From: Hippasteria phrygiana
Lineage: Eukaryota; Echinodermata; Asteroidea; Valvatida; Goniasteridae
NCBI GenBank assembly: GCA_037893225.1
Contig: JAZGUH010000087.1
Coordinates: forward strand, 2,108,001 to 2,172,000
Direction: 5' to 3'
Length of the DNA stretch: 64,000 nt
Part shown: positions 1-10,411 of the stretch, one piece after another
Layout of the letters: every line of letters starts with the position of its first letter
How positions within the stretch are numbered: position 1 is the first letter of the stretch
Translations under genes and position numbers: made by a program
The notes under the pieces: generated by a model
What the model was told of the DNA's origin: nothing
Database searches by the model: none
The model's input: only the letters and a program-made list of their open reading frames with translations

Positions 1-463
1 GAATTTGACAGGCATGGAGCAATAAATAGAAGGTAATATGCACACAGATGTTGGCCGGAAAGAAAATAAACATTGCGAGGTTTGAATTTTCTCCACAAGT
101 TTTAACTCTAAGAAGCCGCCGATAATTGCAACATGTAGCGCCAGATCTAAGCTATCCATACATGTCAAAATTACTGAATTTGGTTGATATTTCATGCAAT
201 TATGAATGAGTAAAGCAAGTCCATACCCCAGCGAATTTGACATGAATGGAGCAATAAATAGACGGTAACATGTACACAGATGTTGGCCGGAAAGAAAATA
301 AACATTGCGAGGTTTGAATTTTCTCCACAAGTTTTAACTCTAGGAAGCCGCCGATGATTGCAACATGTAGCGCCAGATCTAAGCTATCCATACATGTCAA
401 AATTACTGTATTTGGTTGATATTTCATGCAATTATGAATGAGTAAAGCAAGTCATACCCTAGG
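1..463. repeat. m11-m12 dimer, end of a HOR copy
   Basis: The window opens with an A unit (1-232), which ends in the extra C, followed by m12 (233-463). m12 is recognised by CCCCAGCG at its left junction, CATGAATGG (A13), C31, C37 and T41. The first unit has T101 where other m11 copies have G101. The preceding HOR copy lies outside the window. Confidence 0.85.
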
Positions 464-483
464 GAATTTGACAGGCATGGAGC

Positions 484-533
484 AATAAATAGAAGGTAAT
501 ATGCACACAGATGTTGGCCGGAAAGAAAATAAA
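484..533 (+). other. Two AATAAA hexamers per unit
   Basis: On the + strand AATAAA occurs at 484-489 and 528-533 of this unit (unit positions 21-26 and 65-70), and the same pair recurs in essentially every unit. AATAAA is the canonical animal polyadenylation hexamer. In A+T-rich DNA it also arises by chance, so this is a description and not a claim of use. Confidence 0.4.
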
Positions 534-556
534 CATTGCGAGGTTTGAATTTTCTC
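507..556. other. Invariant block 1 of the unit (positions 44-93)
   Basis: This 50-bp stretch, shown in its first m1 copy, includes TGTTGGCCGGAAAG and TTGCGAGGTTTG. Across the array I find no variant here that defines a unit class. Only isolated single-copy changes occur, for example at 5,396, 19,026, 24,377, 39,167, 42,180 and 62,037. It also holds two of the unit's CpG sites. A conserved box inside a satellite can be a binding site for a chromatin protein, but no protein is identified here. Confidence 0.55.
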
Positions 557-587
557 CACAAGTGTTAACTCTAAGAAGCCGCCGATA

Positions 588-624
588 ATTGCAACATGTA
601 GCGCCAGATCTAAGCTATCCATAC
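588..624. other. Invariant block 2 of the unit (positions 125-161)
   Basis: This 37-bp stretch includes the palindromes TTGCAA, ACATGT and AGATCT. As in block 1, unit-class variants are absent and only singletons are seen, such as the base changes near 29,051, 41,551, 44,573 and 45,723. The three-base deletion at 42,926/42,927 also falls inside it. It is a candidate constrained segment; the function is unknown. Confidence 0.5.
606..611. other. BglII site (AGATCT) present once per unit
   Basis: The palindrome AGATCT sits at unit positions 143-148 in every unit I inspected, here in the first m1. It predicts that BglII would cut the array to 231/232-bp monomers. AvrII (CCTAGG, only in front of m1, m6, m9 and m11) and NsiI (ATGCAT, only in T11 units) would instead report HOR composition. 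Confidence 0.85.
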
Positions 625-707
625 ATGTCAAAATTACTGAATTTGGTTGATATCTCATGCAATTATGAATGAGTAAAGCAAGTCCATACCCCAGGGAATT
701 TGACATG
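624..707. repeat. Nine-base inverted repeat across the A-to-B junction
   Basis: CATGTCAAA at 624-632 (unit positions 161-169 of an A unit) is the exact reverse complement of TTTGACATG at 699-707 (positions 4-12 of the following B unit), with 66 bases between the arms. The pair recurs wherever a T11 unit follows. A units have TTTGACAGG and lose one base of the arm. Units with A169C (3' domain) also lose one base. Confidence 0.6.
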
Positions 708-926
708 CATGGAGCAATAAATAGAAGGTAACATGTACACAGATGTTGGCCGGAAAGAAAATAAACATTGCGAGGTTTGAATTTTCTCCACAAGTTTTAA
801 CTCTAGGAAGCCGCCGATGATTGCAACATGTAGCGCCAGATCTAAGCTATCCATACATGTCAAAATTACTGTATTTGGTTGATATTTAATGCAATTATGA
901 ATGAGTAGAGCAAGTCATACCCCAGG
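696..926. repeat. Reference B-type unit (m2, 231 bp)
   Basis: This unit is my reference for family B. It begins GAATTTGACATGCATGG (T11, creating an NsiI site), has C37 and T41 (TAACATGTAC), T101 (GTTTTAAC), G111, G124 and T177 (ACTGTATTT). m2 is told apart from other B units by A193 (GATATTTAATGC) and G213 (GTAGAGC). B units m4, m7, m8 and m12 have C31 (AGACGG) instead of A31. m4 has G94 (CTCGAC), m10 has T186 (GGTTTATATT), and m12 has C231 at its left junction together with A13 (CATGAATGG). Confidence 0.95.
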
Positions 927-1620
927 GAATTTGACAGGCATGGAGCAATAAATAGAAGGTAATATGCACACAGATGTTGGCCGGAAAGAAAATAAACATT
1001 GCGAGGTTTGAATTTTCTCCACAAGTGTTAACTCTAAGAAGCCGCCGATAATTGCAACATGTAGCGCCAGATCTAAGCTATCCATACATGTCAAAATTAC
1101 TGAATTTGGTTGATATTTCATGCAATTATGAATGAGTAAAGCAAGTCCATACCCCAGGGAATTTGACATGCATGGAGCAATAAATAGACGGTAACATGTA
1201 CACAGATGTTGGCCGGAAAGAAAATAAACATTGCGAGGTTTGAATTTTCTCGACAAGTTTTAACTCTAGGAAGCCGCCGATGATTGCAACATGTAGCGCC
1301 AGATCTAAGCTATCCATACATGTCAAAATTACTGTATTTGGTTGATATTTCATGCAATTATGAATGAGTAGAGCAAGTCATACCCCAGGGAATTTGACAG
1401 GCATGGAGCAATAAATAGAAGGTAATATGCACACAGATGTTGGCCGGAAAGAAAATAAACATTGCGAGGTTTGAATTTTCTCCACAAGTTTGAACTCTAA
1501 GAAGCCGCCGATAATTGCAACATGTAGCGCCAGATCTAAGCTATCCATACATGTCAAAATTACTGAATTTGGTTGATATTTCATGCAATTATGAATGAGT
1601 AAAGCAAGTCATACCCTAGG

Positions 1621-4600
1621 GAATTTGACAGGCATGGAGCAATAAATAGAAGGTAATATGCACACAGATGTTGGCCGGAAAGAAAATAAACATTGCGAGG
1701 TTTGAATTTTCTCCACAAGTGTTAACTCTAAGAAGCCGCCGATAATTGCAACATGTAGCGCCAGATCTAAGCTATCCATACATGTCAAAATTACTGAATT
1801 TGGTTGATATCTCATGCAATTATGAATGAGTAAAGCAAGTCCATACCCCAGGGAATTTGACATGCATGGAGCAATAAATAGAAGGTAACATGTACACAGA
1901 TGTTGGCCGGAAAGAAAATAAACATTGCGAGGTTTGAATTTTCTCCACAAGTTTTAACTCTAGGAAGCCGCCGATGATTGCAACATGTAGCGCCAGATCT
2001 AAGCTATCCATACATGTCAAAATTACTGTATTTGGTTGATATTTAATGCAATTATGAATGAGTAGAGCAAGTCATACCCCAGGGAATTTGACAGGCATGG
2101 AGCAATAAATAGAAGGTAATATGCACACAGATGTTGGCCGGAAAGAAAATAAACATTGCGAGGTTTGAATTTTCTCCACAAGTGTTAACTCTAAGAAGCC
2201 GCCGATAATTGCAACATGTAGCGCCAGATCTAAGCTATCCATACATGTCAAAATTACTGAATTTGGTTGATATTTCATGCAATTATGAATGAGTAAAGCA
2301 AGTCCATACCCCAGGGAATTTGACATGCATGGAGCAATAAATAGACGGTAACATGTACACAGATGTTGGCCGGAAAGAAAATAAACATTGCGAGGTTTGA
2401 ATTTTCTCGACAAGTTTTAACTCTAGGAAGCCGCCGATGATTGCAACATGTAGCGCCAGATCTAAGCTATCCATACATGTCAAAATTACTGTATTTGGTT
2501 GATATTTCATGCAATTATGAATGAGTAGAGCAAGTCATACCCCAGGGAATTTGACAGGCATGGAGCAATAAATAGAAGGTAATATGCACACAGATGTTGG
2601 CCGGAAAGAAAATAAACATTGCGAGGTTTGAATTTTCTCCACAAGTTTGAACTCTAAGAAGCCGCCGATAATTGCAACATGTAGCGCCAGATCTAAGCTA
2701 TCCATACATGTCAAAATTACTGAATTTGGTTGATATTTCATGCAATTATGAATGAGTAAAGCAAGTCATACCCTAGGGAATTTGACAGGCATGGAGCAAT
2801 AAATAGAAGGTAATATGCACACAGATGTTGGCCGGAAAGAAAATAAACATTGCGAGGTTTGAATTTTCTCCACAAGTGTTAACTCTAAGAAGCCGCCGAT
2901 AATTGCAACATGTAGCGCCAGATCTAAGCTATCCATACATGTCAAAATTACTGAATTTGGTTGATATTTCATGCAATTATGAATGAGTAAAGCAAGTCAT
3001 ACCCCAGGGAATTTGACATGCATGGAGCAATAAATAGACGGTAATATGCACACAGATGTTGGCCGGAAAGAAAATAAACATTGCGAGGTTTGAATTTTCT
3101 CCACAAGTTTTAACTCTAGGAAGCCGCCGATGATTGCAACATGTAGCGCCAGATCTAAGCTATCCATACATGTCAAAATTACTGAATTTGGTTGATATTT
3201 CATGCAATTATGAATGAGTAAAGCAAGTCATACCCCAGGGAATTTGACATGCATGGAGCAATAAATAGACGGTAATATGCACACAGATGTTGGCCGGAAA
3301 GAAAATAAACATTGCGAGGTTTGAATTTTCTCCACAAGTTTTAACTCTAGGAAGCCGCCGATGATTGCAACATGTAGCGCCAGATCTAAGCTATCCATAC
3401 ATGTCAAAATTACTGTATTTGGTTGATATTTCATGAAATTATGAATGAGTAAAGCAAGTCATACCCTAGGGAATTTGACAGGCATGGAGCAATAAATAGA
3501 AGGTAATATGCACACAGATGTTGGCCGGAAAGAAAATAAACATTGCGAGGTTTGAATTTTCTCCACAAGTGTTAACTCTAAGAAGCCGCCGATAATTGCA
3601 ACATGTAGCGCCAGATCTAAGCTATCCATACATGTCAAAATTACTGAATTTGGTTGATATCTCATGCAATTATGAATGAGTAAAGCAAGTCCATACCCCA
3701 GGGAATTTGACATGCATGGAGCAATAAATAGAAGGTAATATGCACACAGATGTTGGCCGGAAAGAAAATAAACATTGCGAGGTTTGAATTTTCTCCACAA
3801 GTGTTAACTCTAAGAAGCCGCCGATAATTGCAACATGTAGCGCCAGATCTAAGCTATCCATACATGTCAAAATTACTGAATTTGGTTGATATTTCATGAA
3901 ATTATGAATGAGTAAAGCAAGTCATACCCTAGGGAATTTGACAGGCATGGAGCAATAAATAGAAGGTAATATGCAAACAGATGTTGGCCGGAAAGAAAAT
4001 AAACATTGCGAGGTTTGAATTTTCTCCACAAGTGTTAACTCTAAGAAGCCGCCGATAATTGCAACATGTAGCGCCAGATCTAAGCTATCCATACATGTCA
4101 AAATTACTGAATTTGGTTGATATCTCATGCAATTATGAATGAGTAAAGCAAGTCCATACCCCAGGGAATTTGACATGCATGGAGCAATAAATAGAAGGTA
4201 ACATGTACACAGATGTTGGCCGGAAAGAAAATAAACATTGCGAGGTTTGAATTTTCTCCACAAGTTTTAACTCTAGGAAGCCGCCGATGATTGCAACATG
4301 TAGCGCCAGATCTAAGCTATCCATACATGTCAAAATTACTGTATTTGGTTTATATTTCATGCAATTATGAATGAGTAAAGCAAGTCATACCCTAGGGAAT
4401 TTGACAGGCATGGAGCAATAAATAGAAGGTAATATGCACACAGATGTTGGCCGGAAAGAAAATAAACATTGCGAGGTTTGAATTTTCTCCACAAGTGTTA
4501 ACTCTAAGAAGCCGCCGATAATTGCAACATGTAGCGCCAGATCTAAGCTATCCATACATGTCAAAATTACTGAATTTGGTTGATATTTCATGCAATTATG

Positions 4601-4859
4601 AATGAGTAAAGCAAGTCCATACCCCAGCGAATTTGACATGAATGGAGCAATAAATAGACGGTAACATGTACACAGATGTTGGCCGGAAAGAAAATAAACA
4701 TTGCGAGGTTTGAATTTTCTCCACAAGTTTTAACTCTAGGAAGCCGCCGATGATTGCAACATGTAGCGCCAGATCTAAGCTATCCATACATGTCAAAATT
4801 ACTGTATTTGGTTGATATTTCATGCAATTATGAATGAGTAAAGCAAGTCATACCCTAGG
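1621..4859. repeat. Expanded HOR copy, 14 units (3,239 bp)
   Basis: Order: m1-m8, then m9, an m10-like hybrid, m9, m10, m11, m12. The dimer m9-m10 is therefore duplicated (3,471-3,933 and 3,934-4,396). The first m10-like unit (3,703-3,933) starts as B (T11) but carries A-family T37, C41, G101, A111, A124 and A177, and ends with A197 (CATGAAATT) as m8 does, so it is a mosaic. Five units are 232 bp, giving 14 x 231 + 5. Confidence 0.85.
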
Positions 4860-7635
4860 GAATTTGACAGGCATGGAGCAATAAATAGAAGGTAATATGC
4901 ACACAGATGTTGGCCGGAAAGAAAATAAACATTGCGAGGTTTGAATTTTCTCCACAAGTGTTAACTCTAAGAAGCCGCCGATAATTGCAACATGTAGCGC
5001 CAGATCTAAGCTATCCATACATGTCAAAATTACTGAATTTGGTTGATATCTCATGCAATTATGAATGAGTAAAGCAAGTCCATACCCCAGGGAATTTGAC
5101 ATGCATGGAGCAATAAATAGAAGGTAACATGTACACAGATGTTGGCCGGAAAGAAAATAAACATTGCGAGGTTTGAATTTTCTCCACAAGTTTTAACTCT
5201 AGGAAGCCGCCGATGATTGCAACATGTAGCGCCAGATCTAAGCTATCCATACATGTCAAAATTACTGTATTTGGTTGATATTTAATGCAATTATGAATGA
5301 GTAGAGCAAGTCATACCCCAGGGAATTTGACAGGCATGGAGCAATAAATAGAAGGTAATATGCACACAGATGTTGGCCGGAAAGAAAATAAACATCGCGA
5401 GGTTTGAATTTTCTCCACAAGTGTTAACTCTAAGAAGCCGCCGATAATTGCAACATGTAGCGCCAGATCTAAGCTATCCATACATGTCAAAATTACTGAA
5501 TTTGGTTGATATTTCATGCAATTATGAATGAGTAAAGCAAGTCCATACCCCAGGGAATTTGACATGCATGGAGCAATAAATAGACGGTAACATGTACACA
5601 GATGTTGGCCGGAAAGAAAATAAACATTGCGAGGTTTGAATTTTCTCGACAAGTTTTAACTCTAGGAAGCCGCCGATGATTGCAACATGTAGCGCCAGAT
5701 CTAAGCTATCCATACATGTCAAAATTACTGTATTTGGTTGATATTTCATGCAATTATGAATGAGTAGAGCAAGTCATACCCCAGGGAATTTGACAGGCAT
5801 GGAGCAATAAATAGAAGGTAATATGCACACAGATGTTGGCCGGAAAGAAAATAAACATTGCGAGGTTTGAATTTTCTCCACAAGTTTGAACTCTAAGAAG
5901 CCGCCGATAATTGCAACATGTAGCGCCAGATCTAAGCTATCCATACATGTCAAAATTACTGAATTTGGTTGATATTTCATGCAATTATGAATGAGTAAAG
6001 CAAGTCATACCCTAGGGAATTTGACAGGCATGGAGCAATAAATAGAAGGTAATATGCACACAGATGTTGGCCGGAAAGAAAATAAACATTGCGAGGTTTG
6101 AATTTTCTCCACAAGTGTTAACTCTAAGAAGCCGCCGATAATTGCAACATGTAGCGCCAGATCTAAGCTATCCATACATGTCAAAATTACTGAATTTGGT
6201 TGATATTTCATGCAATTATGAATGAGTAAAGCAAGTCATACCCCAGGGAATTTGACATGCATGGAGCAATAAATAGACGGTAATATGCACACAGATGTTG
6301 GCCGGAAAGAAAATAAACATTGCGAGGTTTGAATTTTCTCCACAAGTTTTAACTCTAGGAAGCCGCCGATGATTGCAACATGTAGCGCCAGATCTAAGCT
6401 ATCCATACATGTCAAAATTACTGAATTTGGTTGATATTTCATGCAATTATGAATGAGTAAAGCAAGTCATACCCCAGGGAATTTGACATGCATGGAGCAA
6501 TAAATAGACGGTAATATGCACACAGATGTTGGCCGGAAAGAAAATAAACATTGCGAGGTTTGAATTTTCTCCACAAGTTTTAACTCTAGGAAGCCGCCGA
6601 TGATTGCAACATGTAGCGCCAGATCTAAGCTATCCATACATGTCAAAATTACTGTATTTGGTTGATATTTCATGAAATTATGAATGAGTAAAGCAAGTCA
6701 TACCCTAGGGAATTTGACAGGCATGGAGCAATAAATAGAAGGTAATATGCAAACAGATGTTGGCCGGAAAGAAAATAAACATTGCGAGGTTTGAATTTTC
6801 TCCACAAGTGTTAACTCTAAGAAGCCGCCGATAATTGCAACATGTAGCGCCAGATCTAAGCTATCCATACATGTCAAAATTACTGAATTTGGTTGATATC
6901 TCATGCAATTATGAATGAGTAAAGCAAGTCCATACCCCAGGGAATTTGACATGCATGGAGCAATAAATAGAAGGTAACATGTACACAGATGTTGGCCGGA
7001 AAGAAAATAAACATTGCGAGGTTTGAATTTTCTCCACAAGTTTTAACTCTAGGAAGCCGCCGATGATTGCAACATGTAGCGCCAGATCTAAGCTATCCAT
7101 ACATGTCAAAATTACTGTATTTGGTTTATATTTCATGCAATTATGAATGAGTAAAGCAAGTCATACCCTAGGGAATTTGACAGGCATGGAGCAATAAATA
7201 GAAGGTAATATGCACACAGATGTTGGCCGGAAAGAAAATAAACATTGCGAGGTTTGAATTTTCTCCACAAGTGTTAACTCTAAGAAGCCGCCGATAATTG
7301 CAACATGTAGCGCCAGATCTAAGCTATCCATACATGTCAAAATTACTGAATTTGGTTGATATTTCATGCAATTATGAATGAGTAAAGCAAGTCCATACCC
7401 CAGCGAATTTGACATGAATGGAGCAATAAATAGACGGTAACATGTACACAGATGTTGGCCGGAAAGAAAATAAACATTGCGAGGTTTGAATTTTCTCCAC
7501 AAGTTTTAACTCTAGGAAGCCGCCGATGATTGCAACATGTAGCGCCAGATCTAAGCTATCCATACATGTCAAAATTACTGTATTTGGTTGATATTTCATG
7601 CAATTATGAATGAGTAAAGCAAGTCATACCCTAGG
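4860..7635. repeat. Canonical 12-unit HOR copy (2,776 bp)
   Basis: Order m1 to m12 complete. Starts: m1 4,860; m2 5,092; m3 5,323; m4 5,555; m5 5,786; m6 6,017; m7 6,248; m8 6,479; m9 6,710; m10 6,942; m11 7,173; m12 7,405. m1, m3, m9 and m11 are 232 bp. It matches the next copy nearly base for base; one difference I see is C at 5,396 (CATCGCG against CATTGCG). Its m9 carries A43 (GCAAACAG). Confidence 0.92.
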
Positions 7636-10411
7636 GAATTTGACAGGCATGGAGCAATAAATAGAAGGTAATATGCACACAGATGTTGGCCGGAAAGAAA
7701 ATAAACATTGCGAGGTTTGAATTTTCTCCACAAGTGTTAACTCTAAGAAGCCGCCGATAATTGCAACATGTAGCGCCAGATCTAAGCTATCCATACATGT
7801 CAAAATTACTGAATTTGGTTGATATCTCATGCAATTATGAATGAGTAAAGCAAGTCCATACCCCAGGGAATTTGACATGCATGGAGCAATAAATAGAAGG
7901 TAACATGTACACAGATGTTGGCCGGAAAGAAAATAAACATTGCGAGGTTTGAATTTTCTCCACAAGTTTTAACTCTAGGAAGCCGCCGATGATTGCAACA
8001 TGTAGCGCCAGATCTAAGCTATCCATACATGTCAAAATTACTGTATTTGGTTGATATTTAATGCAATTATGAATGAGTAGAGCAAGTCATACCCCAGGGA
8101 ATTTGACAGGCATGGAGCAATAAATAGAAGGTAATATGCACACAGATGTTGGCCGGAAAGAAAATAAACATTGCGAGGTTTGAATTTTCTCCACAAGTGT
8201 TAACTCTAAGAAGCCGCCGATAATTGCAACATGTAGCGCCAGATCTAAGCTATCCATACATGTCAAAATTACTGAATTTGGTTGATATTTCATGCAATTA
8301 TGAATGAGTAAAGCAAGTCCATACCCCAGGGAATTTGACATGCATGGAGCAATAAATAGACGGTAACATGTACACAGATGTTGGCCGGAAAGAAAATAAA
8401 CATTGCGAGGTTTGAATTTTCTCGACAAGTTTTAACTCTAGGAAGCCGCCGATGATTGCAACATGTAGCGCCAGATCTAAGCTATCCATACATGTCAAAA
8501 TTACTGTATTTGGTTGATATTTCATGCAATTATGAATGAGTAGAGCAAGTCATACCCCAGGGAATTTGACAGGCATGGAGCAATAAATAGAAGGTAATAT
8601 GCACACAGATGTTGGCCGGAAAGAAAATAAACATTGCGAGGTTTGAATTTTCTCCACAAGTTTGAACTCTAAGAAGCCGCCGATAATTGCAACATGTAGC
8701 GCCAGATCTAAGCTATCCATACATGTCAAAATTACTGAATTTGGTTGATATTTCATGCAATTATGAATGAGTAAAGCAAGTCATACCCTAGGGAATTTGA
8801 CAGGCATGGAGCAATAAATAGAAGGTAATATGCACACAGATGTTGGCCGGAAAGAAAATAAACATTGCGAGGTTTGAATTTTCTCCACAAGTGTTAACTC
8901 TAAGAAGCCGCCGATAATTGCAACATGTAGCGCCAGATCTAAGCTATCCATACATGTCAAAATTACTGAATTTGGTTGATATTTCATGCAATTATGAATG
9001 AGTAAAGCAAGTCATACCCCAGGGAATTTGACATGCATGGAGCAATAAATAGACGGTAATATGCACACAGATGTTGGCCGGAAAGAAAATAAACATTGCG
9101 AGGTTTGAATTTTCTCCACAAGTTTTAACTCTAGGAAGCCGCCGATGATTGCAACATGTAGCGCCAGATCTAAGCTATCCATACATGTCAAAATTACTGA
9201 ATTTGGTTGATATTTCATGCAATTATGAATGAGTAAAGCAAGTCATACCCCAGGGAATTTGACATGCATGGAGCAATAAATAGACGGTAATATGCACACA
9301 GATGTTGGCCGGAAAGAAAATAAACATTGCGAGGTTTGAATTTTCTCCACAAGTTTTAACTCTAGGAAGCCGCCGATGATTGCAACATGTAGCGCCAGAT
9401 CTAAGCTATCCATACATGTCAAAATTACTGTATTTGGTTGATATTTCATGAAATTATGAATGAGTAAAGCAAGTCATACCCTAGGGAATTTGACAGGCAT
9501 GGAGCAATAAATAGAAGGTAATATGCAAACAGATGTTGGCCGGAAAGAAAATAAACATTGCGAGGTTTGAATTTTCTCCACAAGTGTTAACTCTAAGAAG
9601 CCGCCGATAATTGCAACATGTAGCGCCAGATCTAAGCTATCCATACATGTCAAAATTACTGAATTTGGTTGATATCTCATGCAATTATGAATGAGTAAAG
9701 CAAGTCCATACCCCAGGGAATTTGACATGCATGGAGCAATAAATAGAAGGTAACATGTACACAGATGTTGGCCGGAAAGAAAATAAACATTGCGAGGTTT
9801 GAATTTTCTCCACAAGTTTTAACTCTAGGAAGCCGCCGATGATTGCAACATGTAGCGCCAGATCTAAGCTATCCATACATGTCAAAATTACTGTATTTGG
9901 TTTATATTTCATGCAATTATGAATGAGTAAAGCAAGTCATACCCTAGGGAATTTGACAGGCATGGAGCAATAAATAGAAGGTAATATGCACACAGATGTT
10001 GGCCGGAAAGAAAATAAACATTGCGAGGTTTGAATTTTCTCCACAAGTGTTAACTCTAAGAAGCCGCCGATAATTGCAACATGTAGCGCCAGATCTAAGC
10101 TATCCATACATGTCAAAATTACTGAATTTGGTTGATATTTCATGCAATTATGAATGAGTAAAGCAAGTCCATACCCCAGCGAATTTGACATGAATGGAGC
10201 AATAAATAGACGGTAACATGTACACAGATGTTGGCCGGAAAGAAAATAAACATTGCGAGGTTTGAATTTTCTCCACAAGTTTTAACTCTAGGAAGCCGCC
10301 GATGATTGCAACATGTAGCGCCAGATCTAAGCTATCCATACATGTCAAAATTACTGTATTTGGTTGATATTTCATGCAATTATGAATGAGTAAAGCAAGT
10401 CATACCCTAGG
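7636..10411. repeat. Canonical 12-unit HOR copy (2,776 bp)
   Basis: This is the second complete copy, at an offset of exactly 2,776 bp from the previous one and with the same 12 units and length pattern. It keeps the local markers G103 in m5 and A43 in m9. It is the last copy with either marker, so these mutations mark the array left of about 10 kb. Confidence 0.92.

Larger units (their letters stand above)
464..695. repeat. Reference A-type unit (m1, 232 bp)
   Basis: This unit is my reference for family A. It begins GAATTTGACAGGCATGG (G11), has A31, T37 and C41 (TAATATGCAC), G101 (GTGTTAAC), A111, A124 and A177 (ACTGAATTT). Its 3' part carries C191 (GATATCTCATGC), A213 (GTAAAGC) and the extra C that makes it 232 bp (CAAGTCCATACC). 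The junction in front of it reads CCCTAGG (T228 of the preceding unit), an AvrII site. Unit m9 has the same marker set and differs only by C43A in some copies, so m1 and m9 can easily mispair. Confidence 0.95.
464..1620. repeat. Short HOR copy, m1-m5 (1,157 bp)
   Basis: Five units in the order m1, m2, m3, m4, m5 precede a new m1. m6-m12 are absent. The block is the left member of a tandem pair with 1,621-2,777 at an offset of exactly 1,157 bp. Its m5 has the rare G103 (GTTTGAAC, base 1,492), shared with m5 of the next three HOR copies. Confidence 0.85.

Noticed and set aside
507..540. TGTTGGCCGGAAAG as a possible CENP-B box
   Set aside because: It resembles the GTTGG and GGAA parts of the box, but the essential TTCG core and the CGGG end are not in the required positions. 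I do not call a CENP-B box.
593..624. TAGCGCCAGATC as a tRNA/SINE-type box A
   Set aside because: The spacing does not fit the box A consensus, and no box B (GTTCRANNC type) follows on either strand, so I see no support for a tRNA-derived unit.
464..695. Internal sub-repeat of the unit based on GAATTT at positions 1, 84 and 176
   Set aside because: The three hexamers are unevenly spaced (83, 92 and about 56 bases) and their flanks do not align, so they do not show that the unit arose from a shorter repeat.
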